The notes under the pieces: model-generated
Database searches by the model: none
What the model was told of the DNA's origin: nothing
What the model saw: the letters and a program-made list of their open reading frames with translations, nothing else
Shown: in pieces, positions 6,555 to 14,447 of the stretch
Numbering within the stretch: position 1 is the first letter of the stretch
Layout: the number at the start of each line of letters is the position of its first letter
Translations under genes and position numbers: made by a program
Assembly: GCA_002365855.1 (NCBI GenBank)
Contig: DFAP01000112.1
Span: 1 to 22,728 of the forward strand
Reading direction: 5' to 3'
Source: Pelotomaculum sp. UBA3103
GTDB taxonomy: Bacteria > Bacillota > Desulfotomaculia > Desulfotomaculales > Pelotomaculaceae
DNA length: 22,728 nt

Positions 6555-6586
6555 AGTGCGACAAGGGACGGTTTTCTTGTCGCACT
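6555..6586. repeat. Perfect 11-bp-stem hairpin after pheA
   Basis: AGTGCGACAAG (6555-6565) and CTTGTCGCACT (6576-6586) pair perfectly around a 10-base loop, GGACGGTTTT. There is no T tract directly after, so it is a weak candidate terminator. It resembles dispersed 'GGGACGG' intergenic hairpins of Clostridia, from memory only. Confidence 0.5.
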
Positions 6587-6629
6587 CTCTGTCTCATAAA
6601 CAACACGATAAACATAGACTAGGTCTGCG

Positions 6630-7080
6630 TTATGGGAGGATACTGAGTTGGTCAAGGTATAGACTGCGCAGGCTGGATGTCAGGGGGCCGGGTAAGCCGT
6701 TTCCCACAGGATGCCCTTCTATTTCCACAAGGGGCATTATGCCAAGTAGAGAATTGGTCAAAAAAGCCTCCCTGGAGTGGAAGAGGTCCTCCGGCAAAAG
6801 AGAGGTTTCCATGGCCGAAATTCCGTTGCTCCGGGCCAATTCCAGCACCGCCCGGCGCACCACTCCCGGCAACAGTCCATCTTCCAAAGGTGGTGTAACC
6901 AGGGATTCACCATTAAAAACAAAAAGGTTTGTTACAGTACCCTCGATCAGGTGACCATCTGTATTTACAAAAAGGCCCTCGTTATAACCGGACGAGCTGG
7001 CCCAGCGCCGCGCCAATATATTTTCGGCATAGTTTATGGTCTTATGCACTCAACCGGTCATTAGCCCGAACCCGTCCTAT
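6630..7080 (-). pseudogene. 5'-truncated, frameshifted PabC-like class IV aminotransferase
   Basis: The main frame (about 7049-6630, stop TAA at 6630) reads as the C-terminal half of an aminodeoxychorismate lyase/branched-chain aminotransferase-type protein: HKTINYAENILARR, then the class IV signature region EGTVTNLFVFNGESLVTPP, LLPGVVRRAVLELA, and FLTNSLLGIMPL. Just upstream, in another frame, IGRVRANDRLSA reads as the immediately preceding family segment, so a 2-base deletion or equivalent shift lies near 7048-7052. Everything N-terminal of that (about 120 residues, including the usual start) is missing, and the remnant abuts the ubiX stop. It cannot make a working enzyme. Its C-terminus is nearly the same as the partial gene at the right edge (22664-22728), which is probably the functional relative. 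Confidence 0.8.
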
Positions 7081-7087
7081 AGAAGGG

Positions 7088-7705
7088 TTATGATTCTTTA
7101 TTCAATATTTGTTCCCAACGAGGAAAAAGGCTATGTTTAATATCAAGTTGGTCTAACACCTTTCCTGCTACGAAGTTAATTACATCATTTAAACCTTTAG
7201 GATGATTATAGAATGCAGGTACTGGTGGAACAATTCGGACGCCAAGCTGGGAGAGCTTTAGCATATTGCCCAGGTGAATAGCGCTTAAGGGTGTTTCTCT
7301 TGGGACTATTATAAGCTTACGGCCCTCTTTTATGGTGACATCAGCCGCTCGTTCGAGTAGATTGGAGGATAGCCCGGCAGCAATGGATGCAAGAGAGCCC
7401 ATTGTGCATGGGGCAATGATCATACCGTCATTTTTATAAGAGCCGCTTGCAATGACCGCACCAATGTCTTGAATGTCGTGCAAGGTAAGCTGCACCTCGG
7501 ACTTATATACATGGTCAAGTAGTTGTTTTTGTTTTTCGGTAGTTGAACCTTTAAGAGTAAGGTTCAATTCATCTTTTAAAACCTTTTCTCCGGCAGAGGT
7601 TATGACCACGTCAAGACAATGACCCAAATCGAGTAATACTTCTATCAATCTGGTGCCATATACTACGCCGCTTGCGCCTGTTATTCCAACTGTGTATTTT
7701 GCCAT
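7088..7705 (-). CDS. ubiX: Flavin prenyltransferase UbiX (menaquinone pathway, MqnM-type)
   Basis: Makes prenylated FMN, the cofactor needed by UbiD decarboxylases. The 205-residue protein has the flavoprotein start YTVGITGASGVVYG, the APCTMGSLASIAAG loop, and PRETPLSAIHLGNMLKL. The C-terminal PPVPAFYNHP is typical of UbiX. It sits 154 bases downstream of ubiD on the same strand, the expected partner, and beside the futalosine genes, which points to the late decarboxylation step of menaquinone synthesis. The start ATG is reached through a GGAAATT leader with only a weak ribosome site (AAAGGA). The intervening DNA is repeat-like, so co-transcription with ubiD is likely but not certain. Confidence 0.93.
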   Translation of the reverse strand: MAKYTVGITGASGVVYGTRLIEVLLDLGHCLDVVITSAGEKVLKDELNLTLKGSTTEKQKQLLDHVYKSEVQLTLHDIQDIGAVIASGSYKNDGMIIAPCTMGSLASIAAGLSSNLLERAADVTIKEGRKLIIVPRETPLSAIHLGNMLKLSQLGVRIVPPVPAFYNHPKGLNDVINFVAGKVLDQLDIKHSLFPRWEQILNKES

Positions 7706-7714
7706 AATTTCCTT

Positions 7715-7855
7715 TGCTCACTATAAGTATTCAGAATCCAGTATTCAGGATTATCCTAGGTTTTCCTATCGAGTATGAGATCCTTCGCTCCGCTCAGGAT
7801 GACAAAGCCTAATTTATTCTGTATTCTAACTCCTGACTTCTGAATTCTAACTGGA
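7715..7855. repeat. Repeat-like spacer between ubiD and ubiX
   Basis: The core 7777-7804 (GATCCTTCGCTCCGCTCAGG and flanks) is a short hairpin (ATCCT/AGGAT) closely resembling a dispersed intergenic repeat seen in many bacterial genomes. On both sides lie degenerate ATTCTGAAT/TATTCAGAAT-type segments in opposing orientation, as if the unit were a small inverted-repeat element inserted between the genes. No coding potential is visible. Confidence 0.5.
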
Positions 7856-7859
7856 GCTC

Positions 7860-9314
7860 TCAGTTAATTCCATATTCTCTCCATCGATTATCTACCAATG
7901 CCTTGACTTCTGGTGACATTTTGATGTCGTCCGGCCATTCGCGGGTATGACCTTCTTCGGGCCACTTTCTGGTAGCGTCTATTCCCATCTTATGACCATA
8001 ATGCGGAAGGGGAGAAGCATGGTCGAGCGCATCCAACGGTCCCTCGACTATTACCACATCCCTGCCGGCATCGATATTATTAAATACCTTCCATGCTACT
8101 GTTGAGAGGTCGTACGGATTGATATCTTCGTCTACCACAATTATCATTTTAGTAAACATCATTTGTCCTATTCCCCATAGGGCATGCATTACCTTCTTGG
8201 CATGTCCGGGATAGGATTTCTTGATAGACACTATGGCACAATTATGAAATACACCTTCCAAAGGCAGATTCAGATTTACTATCTCAGGATGTACCAGTTT
8301 AAGCAGGGGGAGGAAAATCCTCTCTGTAGCCTTTGCTATATAGCAGTCTTCCATTGGCGGCTTGCCCACTACCGTAGCCGGATAAACAGGATTTTTCCTG
8401 TGTGTTATGCATTCTACATGAAATACTGGATACATATCCGCAAGTGAATAATATCCGGTGTGATCCCCGAATGGTCCCTCCATGCGGAGTTCTTCCATAT
8501 CCACATACCCCTCAAGTATAAACTCGGCATTGGCTGGAACTTCGAGATCAGACGTTATGCATTTAACTACTTCAATAGGTTTCTTCCTCAAAAAACCGGC
8601 GAAGACATATTCACTGATTTCTTTTGGGATTGGAGCGGTGGCAGAGTAGAGTGTAGCAGGATCACATCCAAGGGCGACTGCCACAGGCATTCTGCCAGAC
8701 TTACCTTGTTCGGACTTTTTATATAAATTAAAATGACTTCTACCATCCTTATGCATATGCCAATGCATGCCGGTGGTCTTGCTGTCATACAGGTGCATCC
8801 TGTACATTCCCATATTATGAACACCGGTCTCGGGGTTCTTTGTAATTACCAATGGCAGCGTAAAAAACCTGCCTCCATCCTGAGGCCAGCATTTCAGAAC
8901 CGGAAGTTTGGTCAGATCAGGGTCTTTGATGATCACTTCCTGGCATGGCGCTTTTGAAACCTTGTTTGGGAAGATGGAAGCCAGCTGGATTAATTTGGGT
9001 AATGCCTTTATTTTATTGACAATACCCGCATATGAATTCACTTCAAGGTATTCAAGTATTCCCTGCCCAATATCGTCAAGGCTGTCCACCTCCAGGGCTA
9101 GGGACATTCTTTCATAGCTTCCAAACGCGTTTATCAAAACCGGGAAGTCCGAGCCTTTCACTTTTTCAAAAAGTATGGCCGGGCCACCTGATTTAACCAC
9201 ACGGTCGTTTATTTCTGCAATTTCCAGCTCGGGGTCTACCTCAATTGACACCCTTTTGAGTAATCCCTTTTGCTCAAGGGTTTTAATAAAATCCTGAAGG
9301 TCTCTGTAAGCCAT
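7860..9314 (-). CDS. ubiD: UbiD-family menaquinone biosynthesis decarboxylase (MqnL-type)
   Basis: A 484-residue prenyl-FMN-dependent decarboxylase acting on an aromatic acid; in futalosine pathways the substrate is the prenylated or unprenylated 6-naphthoate. It begins MAYRDLQDFIKTLEQKG. It contains the family motif ELRMEGPFGDHTGYYS with the catalytic Glu and Arg region, MHKDGRSHFNLYKK, and a late VDEDINPYDLSTVAW segment. The start at ATG 9314 is preceded by GGAGGT four bases away; the longer GTG form (9344) lacks a ribosome site. Neighbours ubiX and ubiA supply cofactor and prenylation, so a menaquinone role is more likely than ubiquinone or xenobiotic decarboxylation. The gene is A+T richer than the biotin genes. 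Confidence 0.93.
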   Translation of the reverse strand: MAYRDLQDFIKTLEQKGLLKRVSIEVDPELEIAEINDRVVKSGGPAILFEKVKGSDFPVLINAFGSYERMSLALEVDSLDDIGQGILEYLEVNSYAGIVNKIKALPKLIQLASIFPNKVSKAPCQEVIIKDPDLTKLPVLKCWPQDGGRFFTLPLVITKNPETGVHNMGMYRMHLYDSKTTGMHWHMHKDGRSHFNLYKKSEQGKSGRMPVAVALGCDPATLYSATAPIPKEISEYVFAGFLRKKPIEVVKCITSDLEVPANAEFILEGYVDMEELRMEGPFGDHTGYYSLADMYPVFHVECITHRKNPVYPATVVGKPPMEDCYIAKATERIFLPLLKLVHPEIVNLNLPLEGVFHNCAIVSIKKSYPGHAKKVMHALWGIGQMMFTKMIIVVDEDINPYDLSTVAWKVFNNIDAGRDVVIVEGPLDALDHASPLPHYGHKMGIDATRKWPEEGHTREWPDDIKMSPEVKALVDNRWREYGIN

Positions 9315-9347
9315 GGCTACCTCCACTTGTGCTGCGGATATCACTAC

Positions 9348-9374
9348 GTTATAATGTTTAAGAGTTATTATAAC
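9348..9374. promoter_or_regulatory. Perfect palindrome in the divergent ubiD/ubiA promoter region
   Basis: GTTATAAT (9348-9355) and ATTATAAC (9367-9374) form a perfect inverted repeat with an 11-base spacer. Each arm contains a TATAAT -10 hexamer, one per direction, so the site could be overlapping divergent promoters, an operator, or both. The matching -35 elements are weak (TTGTGC at 9328 for the plus strand). Confidence 0.45.
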
Positions 9375-9420
9375 ATGATATGTTTAGTAGATAAATATAA
9401 TTATCACCCCCACCTTAATC

Positions 9421-9439
9421 CTCCCCCGTCAAGGGGGAG
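9421..9439. repeat. CTCCCCC/GGGGGAG hairpin upstream of ubiA
   Basis: CTCCCCC (9421-9427), a five-base loop GTCAA, and GGGGGAG (9433-9439). It lies in the 5' leader 18 bases before the ubiA ATG and partly masks the purine-rich region ahead of the AGGAG ribosome site. It resembles the common 'CCTCCCCCGTCAGGGGG' dispersed repeat, from memory. Confidence 0.45.
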
Positions 9440-9457
9440 AAAAGCAGGAGAAAAACC

Positions 9458-10306
9458 ATGAAAATAATTAAGAACTTTATAGAGCTGGTGAAATTTGAAC
9501 ATACAGTCTTTGCCTTACCTTTTGCATACATCGGTGCTATGCTTTCAGGAGGGGAGCATACGCTGGAGAAATGGATTCTTATAACCATTGCCATGGCGGG
9601 AGCAAGGACGGCAGGCATGGCTTTAAACAGGCTTATAGATTTAAGATATGATGCAAGAAATCCAAGAACTGCCGATCGTACCCTGCCAAAAAAGAAAATG
9701 AAATTATCTACTGTATTGATAATAACAATAGTCTCGCTTGCCATTTTTGAATATGCGGCATACAGCCTGAACACACTGACATTGATACTATCTCCCCTGG
9801 CCATAATCATGCTGGTTTCATACTCTTACCTGAAAAGATTTACATACCTTTCACATGTAGTCCTGGGATTAATTCTGGCATCAGCTCCAATTGGCGGGTG
9901 GATTGCCATGACCGGAAATCTTGAGATAACACCTGTAATACTTGGAGCGGCGGTTATGTTCTGGGTGGCGGGTTTTGATATTATCTATGCATGTCAGGAT
10001 TATGATTTTGACAAGAAGGAAAATCTTCATTCCATTCCAGTCAAATTTGGAGTTAAACAGGCTTTGGCCATTTCATATGTATTTCACATTTTGACCCTTA
10101 TATTATTGTTTGCAACCGGATGGTTGCTGAATCAAAATATTTACTTCTATATTGGGGTTATGATTACTGCAGGGTTTATCGTATATGAACATATGTTGGT
10201 CAAGCCGGGGGAAACACATAATATAAACAAAGCCTTCTTTGTGGTTAACTCCTGGGTCAGTATGGTTTTATTCACGTTTACCTTGATTGCAAAGGTTCTA
10301 GTTTAA
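9458..10306 (+). CDS. ubiA: UbiA-family prenyltransferase (menaquinone, MqnP-type)
   Basis: An integral membrane aromatic prenyltransferase of 282 residues that attaches the polyprenyl chain to the naphthoate intermediate. The first Asp-rich motif is NRLIDLRYDARNPRTADR (about residues 57-74, N-x3-D-x3-D). The second is ACQDYDFDKKENLHSIP (about 182-198). About eight hydrophobic segments are spread through the chain, including LTLILSPLAIIMLVSYSYL and the final VNSWVSMVLFTFTLIAKVLV. The start has AGGAG seven bases upstream. It is divergent from ubiD and convergent with the futalosine operon. The context (MqnA/C/E, UbiD, UbiX) favours the futalosine-pathway prenyltransferase over 4-hydroxybenzoate prenylation. 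Confidence 0.92.
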   Translation: MKIIKNFIELVKFEHTVFALPFAYIGAMLSGGEHTLEKWILITIAMAGARTAGMALNRLIDLRYDARNPRTADRTLPKKKMKLSTVLIITIVSLAIFEYAAYSLNTLTLILSPLAIIMLVSYSYLKRFTYLSHVVLGLILASAPIGGWIAMTGNLEITPVILGAAVMFWVAGFDIIYACQDYDFDKKENLHSIPVKFGVKQALAISYVFHILTLILLFATGWLLNQNIYFYIGVMITAGFIVYEHMLVKPGETHNINKAFFVVNSWVSMVLFTFTLIAKVLV

Positions 10307-10341
10307 TTCTTTAGGGGAAGACATAACGTTGTGGTTAAGTT

Positions 10342-10392
10342 TTCCCGCTCACACCGGCGGCAGGCGTAAATGTACCGACACCTGGGCGGGAA
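10342..10392. terminator. Hairpin between convergent ubiA and MTAP-like gene
   Basis: Outer stem TTCCCGC (10342-10348)/GCGGGAA (10386-10392) and inner CAGGCGT/ACACCTG (10361-10383) form a long bulged hairpin between two converging genes. It lacks a proper T tract on either side, so a termination role is only likely, not shown. It could also be a repeat element. Confidence 0.4.
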
Positions 10393-11241
10393 TTACTTTG
10401 ATCCATAGACCTTTTTTAAAAGTGTCGGCTTTCTTAATTCTCCACATGTACAACTATTATCACCAAAGGTTGCTTCTTTCATGACTTCGGCTAATATTCT
10501 CGCCACACGGGGTGCCTCATTATAATAAATGTCACTGAGCTCCTCATGCTGCCAATCCTGCACAATGCCCTCACCATAATTTACGACCAGGTGTAAACCA
10601 GCATAACAGGCACCAATTTCCCTGGCTAAATAGACTTCTGGACAAAGACTTTGTCCTACAATATCTGCACCCCACTGTCTAAGCATCTGTGTTTCACTGG
10701 GGCTCTCAAAATGACGTCCATCGGTGACCGCATAAATGCCTCGCTTAAAAACACGGTTGATTGGCTTTGCTTCAGCAGCACGCAAAAGAAGTGCACGCAG
10801 ATACGGACATAAGGCCTGACGCATAATCAGAAGCTGGTTGGTACCAAGTTCTACAACCCGGCGCAGAGAAAAATCTATATAGTCATGTGGTACAACAATA
10901 TCTCTGGGGTCAAGCAGGTGATTAAGGCTCCCCACCCCCCCTTCTGAAAACACTTTTTTAACTCCCGCTTCCTTAAAGACCCAGAATACCTGCTGCGAGG
11001 CCCTGGCCCTGGTTACCCCTGAACGCCAGCCGTGCATTCTGCACCCCAGGGCTGTATACTCAGTTTTACCCTTAACCTGAAAAAGATTGAAAGGAGGGCT
11101 GTCTCCAAAAGGTGTTTCGTAAATAATCTCTTGTTTTAGAATTATAAAAGAACTGTCTTCAAGGTCTTGGGGGAAATTCAGGGACAAAGTACCGGAACCC
11201 CCGATAAAACCTAACAGGGCTTTATCCACCATAGCAATCAT
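10393..11241 (-). CDS. MTAP/purine nucleoside phosphorylase-family protein of the futalosine operon
   Basis: About 283 residues. It is related to methylthioadenosine phosphorylase: GFIGGSGTLS near the N-terminus, DPRDIVVPHDYIDFS, a DGRHFESPSETQML segment equivalent to the family's EGPxFETxAE, and LCPEVYLAREIGACYAGL. The usual phosphate/substrate residues diverge: family RHGxGH is here CRMHGWRSG, TxACGSL is SEGGVGSL, and NMT is QSL. The gene is last in mqnE-mqnA-mqnC, starting just after mqnC. It therefore probably replaces MqnB/MTAN in removing the base from (amino)futalosine to give the MqnC substrate. Whether it phosphorolyses or hydrolyses is unknown. The start ATG 11241 was chosen for AGGTAGGTG upstream; GTG 11247 overlaps that site. 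Confidence 0.75.
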   Translation of the reverse strand: MIAMVDKALLGFIGGSGTLSLNFPQDLEDSSFIILKQEIIYETPFGDSPPFNLFQVKGKTEYTALGCRMHGWRSGVTRARASQQVFWVFKEAGVKKVFSEGGVGSLNHLLDPRDIVVPHDYIDFSLRRVVELGTNQLLIMRQALCPYLRALLLRAAEAKPINRVFKRGIYAVTDGRHFESPSETQMLRQWGADIVGQSLCPEVYLAREIGACYAGLHLVVNYGEGIVQDWQHEELSDIYYNEAPRVARILAEVMKEATFGDNSCTCGELRKPTLLKKVYGSK

Positions 11242-11247
11242 TGTCAC

Positions 11248-12279
11248 CTACCTATATACTTTTAGAATATTATAGCTGGTATCTCTTAAAGCAGGAATTT
11301 TGCCAGTCTCCTTTATGATCCTAATCATTTTATCACGGGCCATGTTATAAGAGACGCCAGCTGCCTTAACTACATTCTCTTCCAGCATAAGGCTTCCCAA
11401 ATCATCAGCCCCGAAATAGATAGATATCTGACCCATCCCTGGGCCCTGAGTTACCCATGAACCCTGGACAGTCCTGAAATTATCCAAAAAAAGCCTACTG
11501 ACGGCTAAGAACCGGAGATAACTGGCAGAAGAGGCCTTCTTCCCTCCCAAGACAGTATTATGTGGTTGAAAGGTCCAGGGAATAAAAGCTCTAAATCCTC
11601 CAGTCCTATCCTGCAGAGCACGTATTTTTTCCAGGTGTTCCAATCGTTCCAGCAGTGTTTCCTGACTGCCAATCATCATGGTAGCCGTAGATTTAAGTCC
11701 CATATTATGGGCCGTCTCCATAATATCGAGCCACTCCTGACTTGATATCTTTTGGGGACTGATTAATTGCCTGACCCGGTCAACCAGGACCTCCGCCCCT
11801 CCTCCCGGCAGGGAATCCAAACCCGCTTTTTTTAATTCCATTACAGTTTCTTTTATGCTGATGTTCTCCTGTGCGGCAATATGCTTGATCTCCGGCGGAG
11901 AAAGGGAGTGAATCACCACAGGATAGTATTGTTTAATCGCCTGAAAAACTGCTGTATAATAGTCAAGGCCCAGTTTGGGATGAAGCCCTCCCTGGAGCAT
12001 TACCTGGGTTGCACCCATTTCCACAGCTTCTTCTACTTTGCTTAATATCTCCTCAACCGAAAGGACATAAGCATCAGAATTGTTTTCATCCCTGTAGAAA
12101 GCACAAAATTTACACTGCACCTGACAGACATTAGTGTAATTTATGTTCCTGTCTATGACAAAAGTTATATGATTGCCGGGATGCAGCTTATCCCTGCCTT
12201 TGCAGGCTTGTTGGGCCAGGGAATATATATCTTCACTGCACAACAGTTCAAGGGCATGGTCTTTTGTTAGACGGGGCAT
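11248..12279 (-). CDS. mqnC: Cyclic dehypoxanthine futalosine synthase (radical SAM)
   Basis: A radical SAM enzyme cyclising dehypoxanthine futalosine in menaquinone synthesis. Its 343 residues carry the 4Fe-4S/SAM cysteines C52, C56 and C59 in VCQVQCKFCAF. They also carry the family segments MLQGGLHPKLGLDYY, HSLSPPEI, AGLDSLPGGGAEVL, TMMIGSQET and FIPWTFQPHNT. The QGGLHP and PWTFQP signatures separate it from the paralogous MqnE upstream. It starts directly after the mqnA stop (TAGATG) and runs to within 6 bases of the next start, so all four genes form one operon. Together MqnE and MqnC make the two radical steps of the pathway. MqnD is not in the window. Confidence 0.95.
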   Translation of the reverse strand: MPRLTKDHALELLCSEDIYSLAQQACKGRDKLHPGNHITFVIDRNINYTNVCQVQCKFCAFYRDENNSDAYVLSVEEILSKVEEAVEMGATQVMLQGGLHPKLGLDYYTAVFQAIKQYYPVVIHSLSPPEIKHIAAQENISIKETVMELKKAGLDSLPGGGAEVLVDRVRQLISPQKISSQEWLDIMETAHNMGLKSTATMMIGSQETLLERLEHLEKIRALQDRTGGFRAFIPWTFQPHNTVLGGKKASSASYLRFLAVSRLFLDNFRTVQGSWVTQGPGMGQISIYFGADDLGSLMLEENVVKAAGVSYNMARDKMIRIIKETGKIPALRDTSYNILKVYR

Positions 12280-13113
12280 CTATTTCACCTCAAAGAAATC
12301 AAGCTGTGGAGCATATGCCAGCATATTTTTAGCAGCCAGATATTCATAGAAAGTTCTAAGGCCTTTTTTATGTCCATCATCAAAGGAGAATTCCAGCCCG
12401 CGGAAATACTTGGTCAAAAATTCCTCGCTATAACTTTCCCAGCGCGCGGCATCCTTAACAATATCCCCAAGATTGTCCAGGCTGAACTGCATGGAAGACA
12501 GGAAGGCTTCATATACATTACGAACCAGTTCGGGTTTATCCTGGGCAAATTCTTTTCGTACCGCCCAAACAGCATATACCATCTTGCAGCCGGTATAATC
12601 CTTCCATTCCAGACCAAGGTCATAAAAAAACAGTCCCGGCGGCTTTTGATAAACTGCCCTTAATGCGTGATCTCCGATTAAAAGAGCGGCTTCTGCTTCT
12701 AAAAGCATTGCAGATAAGTCTGGCGGACTCACAAAATATTCACAATTCAAATCATATTTCTGCACGAGAATTATCTTGAGCAGATTAATCGAAGTAGCTG
12801 AAGTATTTGTCAGGGCTACTCGCTTTCCATCAAGCTCCCTGACAGGAACCTTGCTTACAAGGTAAATACTGTTCACTGGTCCATCAGCGCTTACAGTCAA
12901 ATCGGGTATTAGCAGCAGTTCCTTGGCATGACGGGCATACTCAACGCAAGAAATAGGACTGATATCCAATTCCCCTTCTATCAATCTTTGATTAAGCTCC
13001 GTTGGTGTGCCTTTGTTTAAATCTATATCCAAGAGTATTTGTTGGTTCTTGACCAGGCCATAATACAAAGGCAGACAGTTTAAAAACTGGATATGCCCCA
13101 CTCTAGGCCTCAT
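12280..13113 (-). CDS. mqnA: Chorismate dehydratase MqnA
   Basis: Makes 3-enolpyruvyl-benzoate from chorismate, the entry to the futalosine pathway. About 277 residues with a periplasmic-binding-protein-like fold. It begins MRPRVGHIQFLNCLPLYYGL, with TPTELNQRLIEGELDISPIS and ALLIGDHALRA later. The start at 13113 follows GAGGAGGG and overlaps the mqnE end by 11 bases; a longer frame upstream runs inside mqnE and is rejected. The substrate link to the neighbouring shikimate genes (aroF, pheA) is noteworthy, since both draw on the chorismate pool. Confidence 0.95.
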   Translation of the reverse strand: MRPRVGHIQFLNCLPLYYGLVKNQQILLDIDLNKGTPTELNQRLIEGELDISPISCVEYARHAKELLLIPDLTVSADGPVNSIYLVSKVPVRELDGKRVALTNTSATSINLLKIILVQKYDLNCEYFVSPPDLSAMLLEAEAALLIGDHALRAVYQKPPGLFFYDLGLEWKDYTGCKMVYAVWAVRKEFAQDKPELVRNVYEAFLSSMQFSLDNLGDIVKDAARWESYSEEFLTKYFRGLEFSFDDGHKKGLRTFYEYLAAKNMLAYAPQLDFFEVK

Positions 13114-14197
13114 GTTTATTGCCCTCCTCATATACTTTGAGCACATTATATAATGTATCCCTTTCCACAGGTATGCAGCCCATCTCCCGGATAAGTGAGA
13201 GCAGTTCATCCTTGGTGATTCCTTCAGATGTCTTTGCTCCAGCCGCATGAGTTATCTTTTCTTCCACTACAGTTCCGTCCAGGTCATCTGCACCGAACTC
13301 CAAGGTTAACTGGGCAAGAGGAAGTCCGAGCATTATCCAAAAAGCCTTTACATGGTCAAAGTTATCCAGGAGAAGACGGGCTATGGTCAAGACCTTTAAG
13401 TCTTCTGCAGCAGTAGTCCTTTTCAAATGAGATAAAGCCGTATTCTCGGGATGAAACGGCAGGGGTATGAAAGACTGGAACCCTCCGGTTCTATCCTGCA
13501 GTTCACGGAGTCTAAGCAGATGGTCTATGCGTTCTTCCCATGTCTCCAGATGGCCGTACAGCATAGTGGCATTCGTTTTCAAACCAAGTTCATGGGCAGT
13601 CTGCATTACTTCCAGCCAACGCTCTCCTGACGCCTTATTAGGGCAGGTCTCCTTTCTGACACGCGAACTAAATATTTCAGCCCCGCCGCCGGGCAAAGAA
13701 CCTAAACCTGCCTTAATCAAGATATTCAAGACATCACGTATAGATTTACCAGATATTTTTGCAAAGTAATCTATTTCCACAGCAGTAAACGCCTGCAGAT
13801 GGACCTCCGGATAGGCAGCGTGCAGCCTGGCTATTACCTCGCAATAATACTCAAACGGCAAATCCGGATGCAGCGCACTGACAATATGAAGTTCCGTAAT
13901 ACCCTCCGGGACCGCAGTCCGCGCAGTTCTCAAGGCCTCTTCCACGGACATGACATAGGCTCCGTTTTTGTCTCTATCTCTGCCAAAAGCGCAAAATCTG
14001 CAGTTTGATACACAAATATTGGTAAGGTTTAAATGCCTGTTAACATTAAAATAGACGAAACTGCCCGTCTTTCTCCTCTTCACTTCACGGGCCAGACGCC
14101 CTAAAAAGAGGAGGTCATTGCAGCCCGTTAAAAAAAGGGCATCTTCTCGAGTCAGCCTTTGTCCGTTAAGGATTTTTGCTTCAATTATATGCAGCAT
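13103..14197 (-). CDS. mqnE: Aminofutalosine synthase MqnE (radical SAM)
   Basis: Joins SAM and 3-enolpyruvyl-benzoate to give 6-amino-6-deoxyfutalosine. About 364 residues, with cysteines C62, C66 and C69 in ICVSNCRFCAF and the segments IVSALHPDLPFEYY, QAFTAVEIDYFA, GLGSLPGGGAEIF, TMLYGHLET and FIPLPFHPENT. The HPDLPFEYY and LPFHPEN signatures assign it to MqnE rather than MqnC. The start ATG 14197 has GGAAGGTG upstream; the earlier in-frame ATG at 14215 lies at the ribosome site itself. It is first in the mqnE-A-C-phosphorylase operon. A P-type ATPase remnant ends 28 bases upstream, so the operon's promoter may have been altered. Confidence 0.94.
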   Translation of the reverse strand: MLHIIEAKILNGQRLTREDALFLTGCNDLLFLGRLAREVKRRKTGSFVYFNVNRHLNLTNICVSNCRFCAFGRDRDKNGAYVMSVEEALRTARTAVPEGITELHIVSALHPDLPFEYYCEVIARLHAAYPEVHLQAFTAVEIDYFAKISGKSIRDVLNILIKAGLGSLPGGGAEIFSSRVRKETCPNKASGERWLEVMQTAHELGLKTNATMLYGHLETWEERIDHLLRLRELQDRTGGFQSFIPLPFHPENTALSHLKRTTAAEDLKVLTIARLLLDNFDHVKAFWIMLGLPLAQLTLEFGADDLDGTVVEEKITHAAGAKTSEGITKDELLSLIREMGCIPVERDTLYNVLKVYEEGNKHEA

Positions 14198-14225
14198 ATT
14201 TTTGTCACCTTCCAAAATATCTAAA

Positions 14226-14399
14226 TTATATCCCTATATTAATAATAAACTTTTTCCAGTCATATTTCCATCTTTTTAAACGCAAAGCATCGCCAACCAC
14301 AGAGACTGAGCTTATCGCCACTGCACCTCCTGCCAGTACCGGATTCAAAAGCCCCATAGCCGCTACAGGTATCCCGAGTGTATTGTAAATATGTGCCTT
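14226..14399 (-). pseudogene. C-terminal remnant of a CopA-type heavy-metal P-type ATPase
   Basis: About 57 codons end in TAA (14226-14228). They read [20 protein letters not shown], then [20 protein letters not shown], then LKRW. This is the very conserved last membrane helix pair and the SSVSVVxNxLRLKR tail of copper/silver-translocating ATPases. Upstream the match ends at about 14400 and no ATPase core exists between here and bioB. It is a dead fragment left by a deletion or rearrangement, not a short gene. Confidence 0.85.
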
Positions 14400-14447
14400 A
14401 TACTGTGTTATTGTTGAGATGGAAAAAGCAAATTCCTATTACCTTAA

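Noticed and set aside
6445..6954. 169-codon plus-strand frame spanning the pheA end and the PabC remnant
   Set aside because: It is antisense to recognisable aminotransferase sequence and overlaps the pheA 3' end in another frame; no ribosome site.
9421..9439. Could be a rho-independent terminator for a plus-strand gene
   Set aside because: No plus-strand gene ends nearby and no T tract follows. It sits in the ubiA leader, so it is listed as a repeat hairpin.
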